Assembly (NCBI GenBank): GCA_015233565.1
Contig: JADFXM010000016.1
Span: forward strand, 62,001-126,000
Direction: 5' to 3'
DNA: 64,000 bases
From: Candidatus Rifleibacteriota bacterium
GTDB taxonomy: Bacteria; Muiribacteriota; Ozemobacteria; Ozemobacterales; Ozemobacteraceae
Part shown: piece after piece, positions 45,574-54,141 of the stretch
Layout of the letters: each line of letters starts with the position of its first letter
Position numbering within the stretch: the first letter of the stretch is position 1
Program-made: the position numbers and the translations under genes
Notes under the pieces: model-generated
Databases searched by the model: none
What the model saw: the letters and a program-made list of their open reading frames with translations, nothing else
Told to the model about the DNA's origin: nothing

Positions 45574-48450
45574 TTGACTAATTCCTTCTCATCGATTTCA
45601 GAAATTGTAGATTTCTGGGCTGAAAAGTCCGGAGAAAAAACTGCACTTGTTTTTGTGCTTCCTAATGGGAATACACAAGAAGTTTCTTTCGCTCAACTTC
45701 GTGAAGATTCAATTAACCAGGCATCCTTGCTTAAATCTGAAGGCTTAAATCCTCAGGATTTTGTTATTCTGGCTTTTGACCACGGGTATTCTCTTTTAAA
45801 ATCTTTTTTGGGAAGTATATATGCAGGAATTATTCCCTCCATTTTTCCCTATGTTTCCGATTTTTACGACTCAGGGATTTATTCCACTCGCCTACCTGCA
45901 GTGGTTGAAAGTTTGCACCCTAAGGCAATTCTCACAGAAAAAAAATTCGTTGAAAAGCTTGCCAATATTCTTGGCCTCAAAGATTGCAAAGTCTTTTCTA
46001 CTGTAAACAAGTCTGTCTTAAATAATTATTCCACACCTTTATCAATATCCCCTCTACGAACCGCATTTATCCAATTTACCAGTGGAACAACCTATTCACC
46101 AAAAGGGATTGAAATCAGCCACGAAGCTGCAATTTTAAATGTTGGTTATATTGCGGAAATTGTAGGTTTTAAAGAAGATTGGGCGAACGTTGGCTGGCTT
46201 CCGCTTTACCATGATTATGGATTGTTCAGTCAGATTCTACTTCCACTCATTATGGGTGGACTTTCAGTGTTGATTTCTCCCAGAACTTGGCTCCGCCATC
46301 CAAGCCTCCTTTTTAAATTAATAGAAAAATATGGTGCTGAAACAACTTTCATGCCAAACTTTGGTTTTCATTATATGGTCAGGTCACTGTCTTCCAAAGA
46401 ACTCGAGGGATGTAATCTGAATTCTCTTCGTATGATTGGAAATGCAGGTGAAAAAGCTGATTTTGATTCCATTATTCATTTTATTGAGGGATTCCAATAT
46501 TTAGGTCTACGAAAAGAAACCATCAAAGTGTTTTACGGAATGGCTGAAAATTCGGCAATTATTTCCGCAACTCCTTCTGACCAACAAATTATCATGAAAT
46601 CAGGAATTCAAAATGGAAAAATTATTTCAAAACCGGTTGTAAGTTGTGGGAAACCGGCAAGTCCTATTGAAATTGAAATCAGAGGTGACAATTGCGAGAT
46701 TTTGCAGGAAATGTACATTGGAAAAATATTTATCAAATCGCCTTCGCTTTTTTCAGGTTATCGAAATAGATCAGACCTGACAAATGCCGTGATGAAAAAT
46801 GGCTGGCTGGAGACGGGGGATCTTGGATTTCTCTCTGAAGGCCAACTTTTCGTCTGTGGGAGAGATAAGGATCTAATAATAATTGCCGGAGAAAAAATTT
46901 TCCCGGAAATTGTTGAGGAAATTTGTTTTAAGGTTGTACCAAAGGAAAAAATTAAAAGAATTGCCGCTTTTGGAATCCCTGATCAAAAGATTGGTACCGA
47001 AAAATGTATATTGACAATAGAGCCATCCCATTCATTTAACAGTCAGGAAGAACGCTCGTTTTCCACCGGAATTGTTTCGGAAATTCAAAGAGAGTTTGGT
47101 TTTACGCCAGGTGATGTCTGTTTTGTCAAAAAAGGATTGATCTGTGTTACAACCAGTGGAAAAATCATGCGTTCTGCAACCAGAGAAAACTATCTATTAC
47201 AAGACTTTTGGCCTAATTTATCGACAATTAACCCAGAGATTGCCTTATCATTGGATAAAAGTACATCGGAGACTCTCCAGGAGTTGCAATTATTTTTCAA
47301 TCCATATTTGGCAATACCCATTTCGAAAGATGAAAATATTTTTTTGGCTGTTACGGATTCTCTTTTGCTTCTTCGCTTGATAAATAAACTGGAAGGAGCG
47401 TGCAATATTACGATCCCTTTCGATAAATGGTTGAAAAATCCCACATTGGAATATCTCGCCAAGCTAATAAAAAATCCAGAACAAGTAAAGTTTGACCAGT
47501 GTGTTTGTGGATATCAAGTAAAACAAGCTAATAAGCCTTTTTTGAAAAAATTAGTTCTCAGTTTATTTCAATTTCCCAAAACTGTTTTCAGAGCTTTTGC
47601 TGATGGGCCGATTTTTAGAAACAACCCACTTTCATATAAATTAGGAGTACGTATTCAGCGCTTAGTTTTTTCAATATTTCCTTTATGGAAAATTTATTTT
47701 GGAAGAAGATTATTTTTTCTGCATCAATTGATTGAAATGACCGAAAAAACAAAACATCGAAAAAAACGTTTCTTAACGGCGCTAATGATCAATACGTGGG
47801 TAAAGTGGAGAATTCATGCACTTCACAATCCAAAAACTTTCCGTAAGTACGTAAAAATTGTGATTAGTGAAAAACTTGAAAACATTATTCGAAGTAACAA
47901 ACCTTTGGTTTTTGCTTTGCAGCAAAGTAACGGAAGATATATAATCAGCAAAACCCCCCAGTTTGCAATTAGAAAACCGCTTCCAGTGGTATGTGGTGCT
48001 GGATATGATGAGCTAAGCAAACGAGTTTCCCGGTTCAAATTTCTTTACGATGGACTAAATCATCTTAAATCGGGTGGAGCCGTTCTTCTTGTGGCTGACG
48101 CCATTCCAGGCAATCAAAAGGGCATCGCAGTGACAGTCCCAAGCGGGACGAAAATTTTCAAGCCTGGCTCGGCAGAATTAGCCGTTCGATCAAATGGTCT
48201 ACTAATCCCAGTATTAACCAACATGGATGATTGGGGAAGATTTACAATTGAATTTTTAGATCCCATTGAAAGCAAATCAGCTTCTGAAGATCTACAGATA
48301 GCTGAAATGACAGAAAGACTAGGGAAAAAATTCGCTTCAAGATTTGAAAGCGATTTTCAGAATAGAATGTTTTATATTCTCGAGACTTATTTTGAAAATA
48401 CAAACTCTAATTCAGCTGAAAAATTATGGAAGAAATTCTCAGGAGGTTAA
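45574..48450 (+). CDS. FAAL-like ligase, carrier and LpxL-like acyltransferase fusion
   Basis: A TTG start follows AAGGAG, which overlaps the previous stop. The 958-residue product has an AMP-binding ligase (about 1-540) with TSGTTYSPKGIEISH, NVGWLPLYHDYGL and GWLETGDLG, the pattern of fatty-acyl-AMP ligases. A carrier-like domain (about 575-625) has the prosthetic Ser in VTDSLLLLRLI. The C-terminal third (about 655-958) resembles LpxL/HtrB acyltransferases (GIAVTVPSGTKIFKPGSAEL), but the catalytic HxxxxE is not evident; LVFALQQSNGRYI stands in its place. The fusion could activate, carry and transfer an acyl chain to a lipid, sugar or peptide. Its role in the cluster is inferred from position only. 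Confidence 0.8.
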   Translation: MTNSFSSISEIVDFWAEKSGEKTALVFVLPNGNTQEVSFAQLREDSINQASLLKSEGLNPQDFVILAFDHGYSLLKSFLGSIYAGIIPSIFPYVSDFYDSGIYSTRLPAVVESLHPKAILTEKKFVEKLANILGLKDCKVFSTVNKSVLNNYSTPLSISPLRTAFIQFTSGTTYSPKGIEISHEAAILNVGYIAEIVGFKEDWANVGWLPLYHDYGLFSQILLPLIMGGLSVLISPRTWLRHPSLLFKLIEKYGAETTFMPNFGFHYMVRSLSSKELEGCNLNSLRMIGNAGEKADFDSIIHFIEGFQYLGLRKETIKVFYGMAENSAIISATPSDQQIIMKSGIQNGKIISKPVVSCGKPASPIEIEIRGDNCEILQEMYIGKIFIKSPSLFSGYRNRSDLTNAVMKNGWLETGDLGFLSEGQLFVCGRDKDLIIIAGEKIFPEIVEEICFKVVPKEKIKRIAAFGIPDQKIGTEKCILTIEPSHSFNSQEERSFSTGIVSEIQREFGFTPGDVCFVKKGLICVTTSGKIMRSATRENYLLQDFWPNLSTINPEIALSLDKSTSETLQELQLFFNPYLAIPISKDENIFLAVTDSLLLLRLINKLEGACNITIPFDKWLKNPTLEYLAKLIKNPEQVKFDQCVCGYQVKQANKPFLKKLVLSLFQFPKTVFRAFADGPIFRNNPLSYKLGVRIQRLVFSIFPLWKIYFGRRLFFLHQLIEMTEKTKHRKKRFLTALMINTWVKWRIHALHNPKTFRKYVKIVISEKLENIIRSNKPLVFALQQSNGRYIISKTPQFAIRKPLPVVCGAGYDELSKRVSRFKFLYDGLNHLKSGGAVLLVADAIPGNQKGIAVTVPSGTKIFKPGSAELAVRSNGLLIPVLTNMDDWGRFTIEFLDPIESKSASEDLQIAEMTERLGKKFASRFESDFQNRMFYILETYFENTNSNSAEKLWKKFSGG

Positions 48451-48919
48451 ATCTTTCTTTTCATTATTTTCCGAAATTACAAAACTCCAAAAAAACGCAT
48501 TATCTCAATAACTTGGGATAGTATCTGAATTGTAGTGTTAATACCAAAAAGCATTGAATTAATTTTTTTTTTGGTCGATAATGATGAATATGGTTTTATT
48601 CTCAGGTAAAATTATTCAATTTGTTAAGTAGATACCTAAATTCATTCCGAGAGTTGTGTGCTTTTGAAAGTAGGCGAATTGCTTTTAACCCAGGTTGCTC
48701 AAGAATTGGTAATCTTTGATGGAAAAATTATTATCGAAAAATCTTTATTATCCTATTGTTTCACTTTTGAAGGCAACTTGGTATCAGTTTTGCGGTAGTT
48801 AAATAGAAGTCCTATATAAAATAGCCGCAATAGGAAACGGTGCCGGGAAAAATTTTTTATTACACCTGTTGGACGAGAAAACAAGTATTTTAACGATACC
48901 TCATTTTTTGGAATAGAGC
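48451..48919. other. Intergenic region, 469 bp
   Basis: There is no supported gene. A weak promoter pair, TTGCGG at 48790-48795 and TATATA at 48813-48818 (17-base spacing), lies about 100 bases before the small cysteine-rich gene. No terminator for the long operon is clear. Confidence 0.5.
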
Positions 48920-49267
48920 ATGGATGAAGAATACTTACCAGTATTTGCAGAAGAGATTTTTATCGTAAATCTTTATGGGACTGACGAAGAAATTGATGAA
49001 TTCAATATTCTTATTCAAAGTCCTGACGTCGAAAAAAATGTAATTTCGATGGCTTTGATAATTGAGGAAATCAAGCGTCGCAGTTTCCTTAAGATGAATT
49101 GGTATTGTTGTAGAAAGTGTGGTTATTTTGTTACATGCAAAATAAATTGGTATAGAGGAATTCGCAATTTTGATAAAAGAAATTGTTGTACATATTGCCA
49201 GGATTTCTGGGAATGCCACAAAAAATTTGTGGAAACTGTGAAACCAACCCCCGAAGAACCCGAATAA
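48920..49267 (+). CDS. Small cysteine-rich probable zinc-binding protein
   Basis: The 115-residue product has an acidic N-terminal half (residues 1-58) and a cysteine-rich C-terminal half: CCRKCG, a further Cys at VTC, then CCTYCQDFWEC. Two CxxC pairs about 30 residues apart fit a zinc ribbon. There is no signal peptide, so it is probably cytoplasmic. I do not recognise the family. It stands alone between two intergenic stretches, so the neighbours say little. Confidence 0.55.
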   Translation: MDEEYLPVFAEEIFIVNLYGTDEEIDEFNILIQSPDVEKNVISMALIIEEIKRRSFLKMNWYCCRKCGYFVTCKINWYRGIRNFDKRNCCTYCQDFWECHKKFVETVKPTPEEPE

Positions 49268-49337
49268 GATCGGAAATAAGATGACTTCTCAGTAGTCGAA
49301 TAGCTGTGGTAAAAAAACTAGACTGAAATTTTTATTA

Positions 49338-50081
49338 ATGAATATGCCCTTTGTGATTTTCTTTATTTTTTGTTTTTTAGTTTTTTTTGGCCTTGGAAAT
49401 GATGTTTGCTACGCAGATCTGACGTTCCAGGGGCCTTCCGGATACGTGCAAGTTCCCTCCGCTCAGACTATAAAAAAGGGCGAGATTGAGTTGGGTTTTC
49501 ATTCCCGAACTTTCACTTCTCAAAATTCATCGTCTGATAACTATTATACCAACATGGCGGTCGGTTTTTCGCCACTCAGGGATTTTGAAGTGGGCGTTCA
49601 GAAAGCAATTGATTCGCGGCGGGGAAATAATGTTCTTGATCCCGACCCGACGGTAAATCTAAAGTTCCGTTTGCCTCCCATGGGAAAAGACTTCTCCGAA
49701 ACAGCACTAGGGCTAGTGCTCGATTGCAACCCCAACAATTATCACACAATGTATTTTACTGTTGGGGGAGTTGGAATTGGTTGGAATTTCGGAGGGAACC
49801 AGGGTTCTGGAGTTGCAAATTTTGGAAGTTATGATCGTGGAAGTAAAAAACCAAAAGATCTCTTTTTGATGGTCGGAGCTGATCTTTATCCCTCTAAACC
49901 CGGTGAACGAGGCTACAGAAGCCATTATTTGTTCGATTACAACGGAGATGTTTTTTCTGTAGCCTGGAGATATAAAAGCCACCGTGGGTTTTGGGTCGAT
50001 TTAGGAGTCCAGGGGAAAGGCTCTTATTCCGACTTCTATGACTACCAGCCCGTTTTTGCAGGTTTTGGAGCAATTTTCTAA
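49338..50081 (+). CDS. YjbH-like outer-membrane barrel protein
   Basis: The 247-residue product has a signal peptide (about 1-27, Phe/Ile-rich, ending VCYAD). The mature protein begins LTFQGPSGYVQVPSAQT, the pattern at the start of YjbH-type outer-membrane proteins linked to exopolysaccharide loci, and then shows alternating hydrophobic strands ending in Phe (VFAGFGAIF), typical of a beta-barrel. A similar protein is encoded at 60275-61069. The exact function is unknown. Confidence 0.7.
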   Translation: MNMPFVIFFIFCFLVFFGLGNDVCYADLTFQGPSGYVQVPSAQTIKKGEIELGFHSRTFTSQNSSSDNYYTNMAVGFSPLRDFEVGVQKAIDSRRGNNVLDPDPTVNLKFRLPPMGKDFSETALGLVLDCNPNNYHTMYFTVGGVGIGWNFGGNQGSGVANFGSYDRGSKKPKDLFLMVGADLYPSKPGERGYRSHYLFDYNGDVFSVAWRYKSHRGFWVDLGVQGKGSYSDFYDYQPVFAGFGAIF

Positions 50082-51353
50082 TTAAGAGTGGGTTTGTCCT
50101 TTTTCTAATTGTTTGATTTCATTGTACAAGGCTAAAAGAAACGATCCGACATCGGTTACGATCCCGATAGTTTGATGCGAGCCTCTGTCTGCCAATTTGG
50201 TGACCACTGCAGGGTTAATATCCACGCAGATTGTTTTTACGTAACCGGGAAGCATATTTCCAACCCCGATTCCGTGAAGCATTGTCGAAAGCATCAACAT
50301 CATCCCGCAGCCCTGGATTAGTTTGGAATAAGCATTCTGGGCTTGGATCATATCAGTGTGAACTTCGGGTAAGGGGCCATCATCGCGGATGCTTCCTGCA
50401 AGTGCAAATGGGATATTTCTTTTTGTTATCTCATACATTATCCCGCCAGTGATTGTTCCTGCCTCGATTGCAGCTTTAATCGAGCCGTGCCGGAAAACCG
50501 TGTTAATGGCACGCATGTGGTTTTTGTGCCCTTCGTGAACGGGCTCGCCCAGGTTTATATCTATCCCTAGCGATGTTTGATACAAATTTTGCTCAATATC
50601 GTGGACCGCAAGAGCATTTCCAGATAGGAGAAAATCGATGTAGCCATCTTTTATCAGTTTGGCCAGATATTCCCCGCCACCTGTGTGTACAACTACCGGA
50701 CCTGCGGTTACTCCGATTTTTTCGCCTCTTTTTCTCTTTTCAAGAAGGTTTTTTGCTATTTTCGAAACAGCGATTTTGACTCTTCTTTCAGAACTGACTT
50801 CGCTGTTCATGAACCCGAATTCTTCGCGATCGCGTTCTTTGAACTCAGGTTGAATCCGTATCCCTGGATACCCGCAAATCAGCATGTCCCCTTTTTTAAC
50901 TTCACGCAATTTGCGGCACTCAACCTTCCAGCCTTCACTCAACTTGGAACAGGCAATTAGTGCATCCATGCGCTGATTTTCTACTTTGTACCATTTCCCG
51001 CCCAATTTAACTTCGGTTAGATGGTTTGTTGTCGAATAAAAATCCTCGGGGACTGTCATATCCTTTTCAGAAGATTTCAGTATGGCATCTTGCTCTTCGG
51101 CTGTTTTTTGGCATCCAAATTCCAGCAGGCCCTCCTGAATTCGCTTCAATTGGCTTTCGGTTCGGGCGTATAACTTGAAACGTGAAAATGACATTTCAAG
51201 GTGGGTTTGTCCGATCGTGAATTCATTGATTTCATATGAACCCCCGTTTCTGATAATCAGATTCATTATAGCTGACATGATTCCTGAATCGATCAAATGG
51301 CCTTTAACGGTCTGTTCGAGGGCAAATGGAAATTCCGAAAAATCAGTTTTCAT
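50082..51353 (-). CDS. Ornithine cyclodeaminase-like protein of the archaeal/LOR-SDH type
   Basis: The 423-residue protein has an N-terminal LOR/SDH-type domain (about 1-105) and a C-terminal NAD-binding domain with TAGPVVVHTGGGEYL, FLLSGNALAVHDIEQ, GINLGEP-like DINLGEPVHEGH and ALAGSIRDDGPLPEV. This set matches the TIGR00300 family, represented by the archaeal ornithine cyclodeaminase and the C-terminal part of cyanobacterial ArgZ/AgrE, which turns ornithine into proline and ammonia. There is no attached arginine dihydrolase. AAGGAAA lies upstream of the ATG. Its gene ends 4 bases from the opposing barrel gene's stop. Confidence 0.8.
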   Translation of the reverse strand: MKTDFSEFPFALEQTVKGHLIDSGIMSAIMNLIIRNGGSYEINEFTIGQTHLEMSFSRFKLYARTESQLKRIQEGLLEFGCQKTAEEQDAILKSSEKDMTVPEDFYSTTNHLTEVKLGGKWYKVENQRMDALIACSKLSEGWKVECRKLREVKKGDMLICGYPGIRIQPEFKERDREEFGFMNSEVSSERRVKIAVSKIAKNLLEKRKRGEKIGVTAGPVVVHTGGGEYLAKLIKDGYIDFLLSGNALAVHDIEQNLYQTSLGIDINLGEPVHEGHKNHMRAINTVFRHGSIKAAIEAGTITGGIMYEITKRNIPFALAGSIRDDGPLPEVHTDMIQAQNAYSKLIQGCGMMLMLSTMLHGIGVGNMLPGYVKTICVDINPAVVTKLADRGSHQTIGIVTDVGSFLLALYNEIKQLEKGQTHS

Positions 51354-51434
51354 TTTATTTTCCTTAAGGAAGTTGAATTTTCGTTTGTATTGATAACATA
51401 TTTAGTTTGCCAAAAAAAGACCTTTCCAAATAAA

Positions 51435-51464
51435 AATCCCGTTCGCTATTCAGGGAACGGGATT
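51435..51464 (-). terminator. Rho-independent terminator
   Basis: A ten-base perfect stem (AATCCCGTTC / GAACGGGATT) encloses a ten-base loop; on the minus strand it is followed by TTTTTA. It lies just beyond the stop of the gene at 51478-52746 and ends that transcript. Confidence 0.8.
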
Positions 51465-51477
51465 CGGCTAATTTATT

Positions 51478-52746
51478 TTATTGGTTGTCTTGGAAATATG
51501 CTTCAGGGGAAACCCCCGCTTCTCTAAGTGTGTTTAAGGTTCTTTCAGAGTTACTGTTACTTGAGCTTTCGGTGGAATTCATTATACAAGCTGAGATTCC
51601 AAGTGAGGTATCTGTTGAAGTGCTTGGAGGCGCCGGAGGAACTGGAGTTGTTGAGGATGCTGGGGGTTCCGGTGGAGCCGGTGGAACCGGGGTTGTTGAC
51701 GATGCCGGAGGAGTGGGTGGTGTTGGTGTTGGTGTTGGTGTTGGTGTTGGTGTTGGTGTTGGTGTTGGTGTTGGTGTTGGTGTTGGTGTTGGTGTTGGTG
51801 TTGGTGTTGGGGGTATTGGCGGTGCCGGTGGCACTGGTACAACTCCACTTATGATCTCGTGCACCAAACTGGTGGCCAGCTTTGGATTCTCAAGAGTTCC
51901 CTGGGCGGGGGAATCTGCGGTTGGGATCCAGACGAAGTCGGGGTGATCCCAGAGGCTGCTGAAATTCCAGACTCCACCGATGATTTCTTTGCTCCAATTG
52001 GTGGTGAGAACATAGGAATATGTTTTGGTAAACCATTGAGTTCCAATGTAATCGGGTTTAACTCCATCATTCGAGAAATAGACTGTTGTAGTTACGAAAA
52101 CTGCGAATGGGATAAAAATATTTCTTCTCCATTCAGTTTCGTAGCCGTAGATGGGGTAATTCCAGACTGGCGCGTTGTAGGATATGTCTGCAACTATCGG
52201 TCTTTTCTTCATTTTGATATTTTCAATGAGCAATCTGTGGAAAATATCAGGCCTGATATCATTTGAAAGCGGAAAATTGTCATCTTTGCGTTTTCCATAA
52301 AATTCATTGTAGCAGGTCATGTAAAGCTCAGTTAGCATTGCTTTCTGGTCGCCAATTCCGAAGGAAATTCCGTTGAGTTCAACGGGTTTTTTCGGTTCTT
52401 TCTCCAGAATACAAGCTGCTGACCAACCATTGCAGTGCCCGGCCCAACTGGGTGCGTTGCGGGAATAGTGCTCATTAGCTGGATTGGCTTCCCAAGCGGC
52501 GGCACCAGGGTTTTTGCCGGTTTTCTTTTCAACATATTGGTCATATTTCTTAAGTGCGTTTACCATTCCAAGAGCGGATCGGGGCCACCAATAACCTGAC
52601 CAGGGAGCCGGTTTGATAAAAGCTTTGTCATATCCGCTGTTTCCCATTTTTACGGGTTGAAGAGCAAATATATTTGTTGGAAGGGTAAGAATAAACGCCG
52701 CAAGAGCGATAAAAGTTCCGAGTCTGATTCTGTTTTTATTGATCAT
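51478..52746 (-). CDS. Secreted transglutaminase-elicitor-like protein with Pro-Thr repeat
   Basis: The 422-residue product has GGGAGGA eight bases before its ATG and a signal peptide (about 1-28). The main domain (about 35-290) carries WSGYWWPRSALGMVN, GHCNGWSAACILEKEP and VELNGISFGIGDQKAML, which resemble the 'transglutaminase elicitor' family known from oomycetes and some bacteria; the Cys in GHCNGW is the likely nucleophile. A low-complexity tail of PTPTPT (about 315-345) and Pro/Ser/Thr-rich repeats follows. Transamidation or deamidation of an extracellular partner is possible but unproven. It lies 14 bases after the secreted protein gene at 52761, so they form an operon. Confidence 0.72.
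   Translation of the reverse strand: MINKNRIRLGTFIALAAFILTLPTNIFALQPVKMGNSGYDKAFIKPAPWSGYWWPRSALGMVNALKKYDQYVEKKTGKNPGAAAWEANPANEHYSRNAPSWAGHCNGWSAACILEKEPKKPVELNGISFGIGDQKAMLTELYMTCYNEFYGKRKDDNFPLSNDIRPDIFHRLLIENIKMKKRPIVADISYNAPVWNYPIYGYETEWRRNIFIPFAVFVTTTVYFSNDGVKPDYIGTQWFTKTYSYVLTTNWSKEIIGGVWNFSSLWDHPDFVWIPTADSPAQGTLENPKLATSLVHEIISGVVPVPPAPPIPPTPTPTPTPTPTPTPTPTPTPTPTPTPTPTPPTPPASSTTPVPPAPPEPPASSTTPVPPAPPSTSTDTSLGISACIMNSTESSSNSNSERTLNTLREAGVSPEAYFQDNQ
51719..51808 (+). repeat. Hexanucleotide tandem repeat, 15 units
   Basis: GGTGTT is repeated 15 times without interruption. In the minus-strand gene it encodes the Pro-Thr repeat. The unit length keeps the frame if copy number changes, so linker length may vary between cells. 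Confidence 0.95.
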
Positions 52747-52760
52747 TTTAATGTTCCTCC

Positions 52761-53435
52761 CTATTTAACCAACGTATAAACTACGGAGTAACTTTTCATT
52801 TCAGTGGCCCAGGGAGAGCCTTCCTTCCAGGTTTGGGTGATTTGACCTTTTCCACCGCCATCTTGAAGGACTACCTTAAAGCCATCAGTGGTTGGAGCCC
52901 AATTTTGAGTAACATCTTCCACAAATGTTATTTCATCCACTTTGGAAGCTTTTTCGCCTGCAACTACTGCACTTCCAACTCCTTCAACTGCGGCATTCAA
53001 AGGAAACATAGGAAAATCGTAAGGAATCATGGAATCATCGCTGAAAAGAGGGGAAATTCGGGCACCTTCGAAATTCTTTGTTTTTGATTTTGCTTCTCCA
53101 CGAAGCGGAAAAATGTCTACCACTCTGATTGGCCTTAGGTCTTTCTGAGAAAGGCACAAAATCGATTGGACCTTCAAATCCGGCCTGGATTCAGGTGTAA
53201 TATGGAGAACCCAACATGGCTCGTTATTAAACGCTTTTTGAGCTTTCACTTCGAAACGCCAGCGAATCGGTGGCAACCAAGTTGTTCCTTGATCTTTAAG
53301 ATTGATATATTTTGCCTCGATAACCCAGGAATCTCCAAGCTTCCATTTGGGCATAAAACCGTCATCTGCAAAAAGAGTACAAGAAAACAAAATTGCAAAT
53401 AATGAGAATAAAATCAGAAATTTTTTGCTACCCAT
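52761..53435 (-). CDS. Secreted protein of unknown function, partner of TGase-like protein
   Basis: Start: AGGAGG directly abuts the first ATG (53447), which is too close to serve it, so the second ATG (53435, MGSKKFLILF) 12 bases beyond the site is preferred. The 224-residue product has a signal peptide (about 1-24, ending TLFAD) and a compact beta-rich domain beginning WKLGDSWVIEAKY, found in secreted proteins of unknown function in similar organisms. No catalytic motif is visible. It lies 14 bases upstream of the transglutaminase-elicitor-like gene, so the two may act together outside the cytoplasm. Confidence 0.75.
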   Translation of the reverse strand: MGSKKFLILFSLFAILFSCTLFADDGFMPKWKLGDSWVIEAKYINLKDQGTTWLPPIRWRFEVKAQKAFNNEPCWVLHITPESRPDLKVQSILCLSQKDLRPIRVVDIFPLRGEAKSKTKNFEGARISPLFSDDSMIPYDFPMFPLNAAVEGVGSAVVAGEKASKVDEITFVEDVTQNWAPTTDGFKVVLQDGGGKGQITQTWKEGSPWATEMKSYSVVYTLVK

Positions 53436-53521
53436 TGAAATAATCATCCTCCTATCTCAAGATAATATTTTAAATTATATAGACTTAAGAGAATTAGCGC
53501 AAGAGTCATTCCAGAATTACC

Positions 53522-53663
53522 GCAACAATGAGTAAATTCACATTGACATTGGCAATTAACCATACTATGAAAAAAAAATTCCCGAAAAATTATTTTTTCC
53601 AAATTTTCTGCACTTGTGTTGGTTCAGGTTAATAAGTCAAGTATTTTTTCTCTTTTTCGCTGC
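53522..53663. repeat. Dispersed intergenic repeat A, copy 2
   Basis: Direct copy of 9159-9300, 142 bases in both. It begins about 75 bases upstream of a minus-strand secreted-protein gene. Confidence 0.85.
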
Positions 53664-54013
53664 AATATTACAGCAACAAAGAGAAAAAAATTAGTTAAGG
53701 GTGAGTATCTGATTTCATCACTTTCTGAAGTTTGCCAAATACTGATCCTCAAAATACTATTCGCGCTATTTTGGCCTGAAAATTTTAAAAAAATTGCTTA
53801 AACAGCATGTTGCGATTTAAAGTTAACTCTTTGTTGTTGCCAAAATTACTAAATTGTTCGCGGAGTGACTCCGTAAAACAGCTTTCCCAGCCAGTCGAAA
53901 AAGGGACCGAAAATTGTCTTCAATATTACTCGCTCCAAACCTGAAAAGGTTTCAAAAATTGCAAAAAATCAGCATGGAATTGTCGAAAATTCATCAATGC
54001 AAATCCAAATTGA

Positions 54014-54121
54014 CTTTACAGTCCCACTAACCTCTTTAAAACTTCACATGATGCTAATTACAACACGATTCAAAGAAAACCATTTTGAGAGAAAGCAAAT
54101 CACTATTAAATCAAGCTTTGA
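54014..54121 (-). repeat. Dispersed intergenic repeat D, copy 2 (inverted)
   Basis: Reverse complement of 26163-26272, with exact blocks such as ACATGATGCTAATT and ACAGTCCCACT. Confidence 0.85.
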
Positions 54122-54141
54122 ACAACTTATTCGCTTTCTGT

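Larger units (their letters stand above)
53448..54141. other. Intergenic region, 694 bp, with repeats A and D
   Basis: The longest gene-free stretch of the window. It carries repeat A copy 2 (53522-53663) and repeat D copy 2 (54014-54121). A 61-codon open frame at 53616-53801 has no support. Confidence 0.7.

Noticed and set aside
51485..51946. Open frames of 150 and 108 codons on the strand opposite the Pro-Thr repeat gene
   Set aside because: They are by-products of the GGTGTT repeat; they give Gly/Val or Leu/Val strings, have no ribosome-binding site and lie opposite a better supported gene.
51478..52746. Transglutaminase-elicitor-like protein as the missing lasso leader peptidase
   Set aside because: It is exported, a different family, on the other strand and more than 8 kb from the RiPP genes. 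The leader peptidase acts in the cytoplasm.
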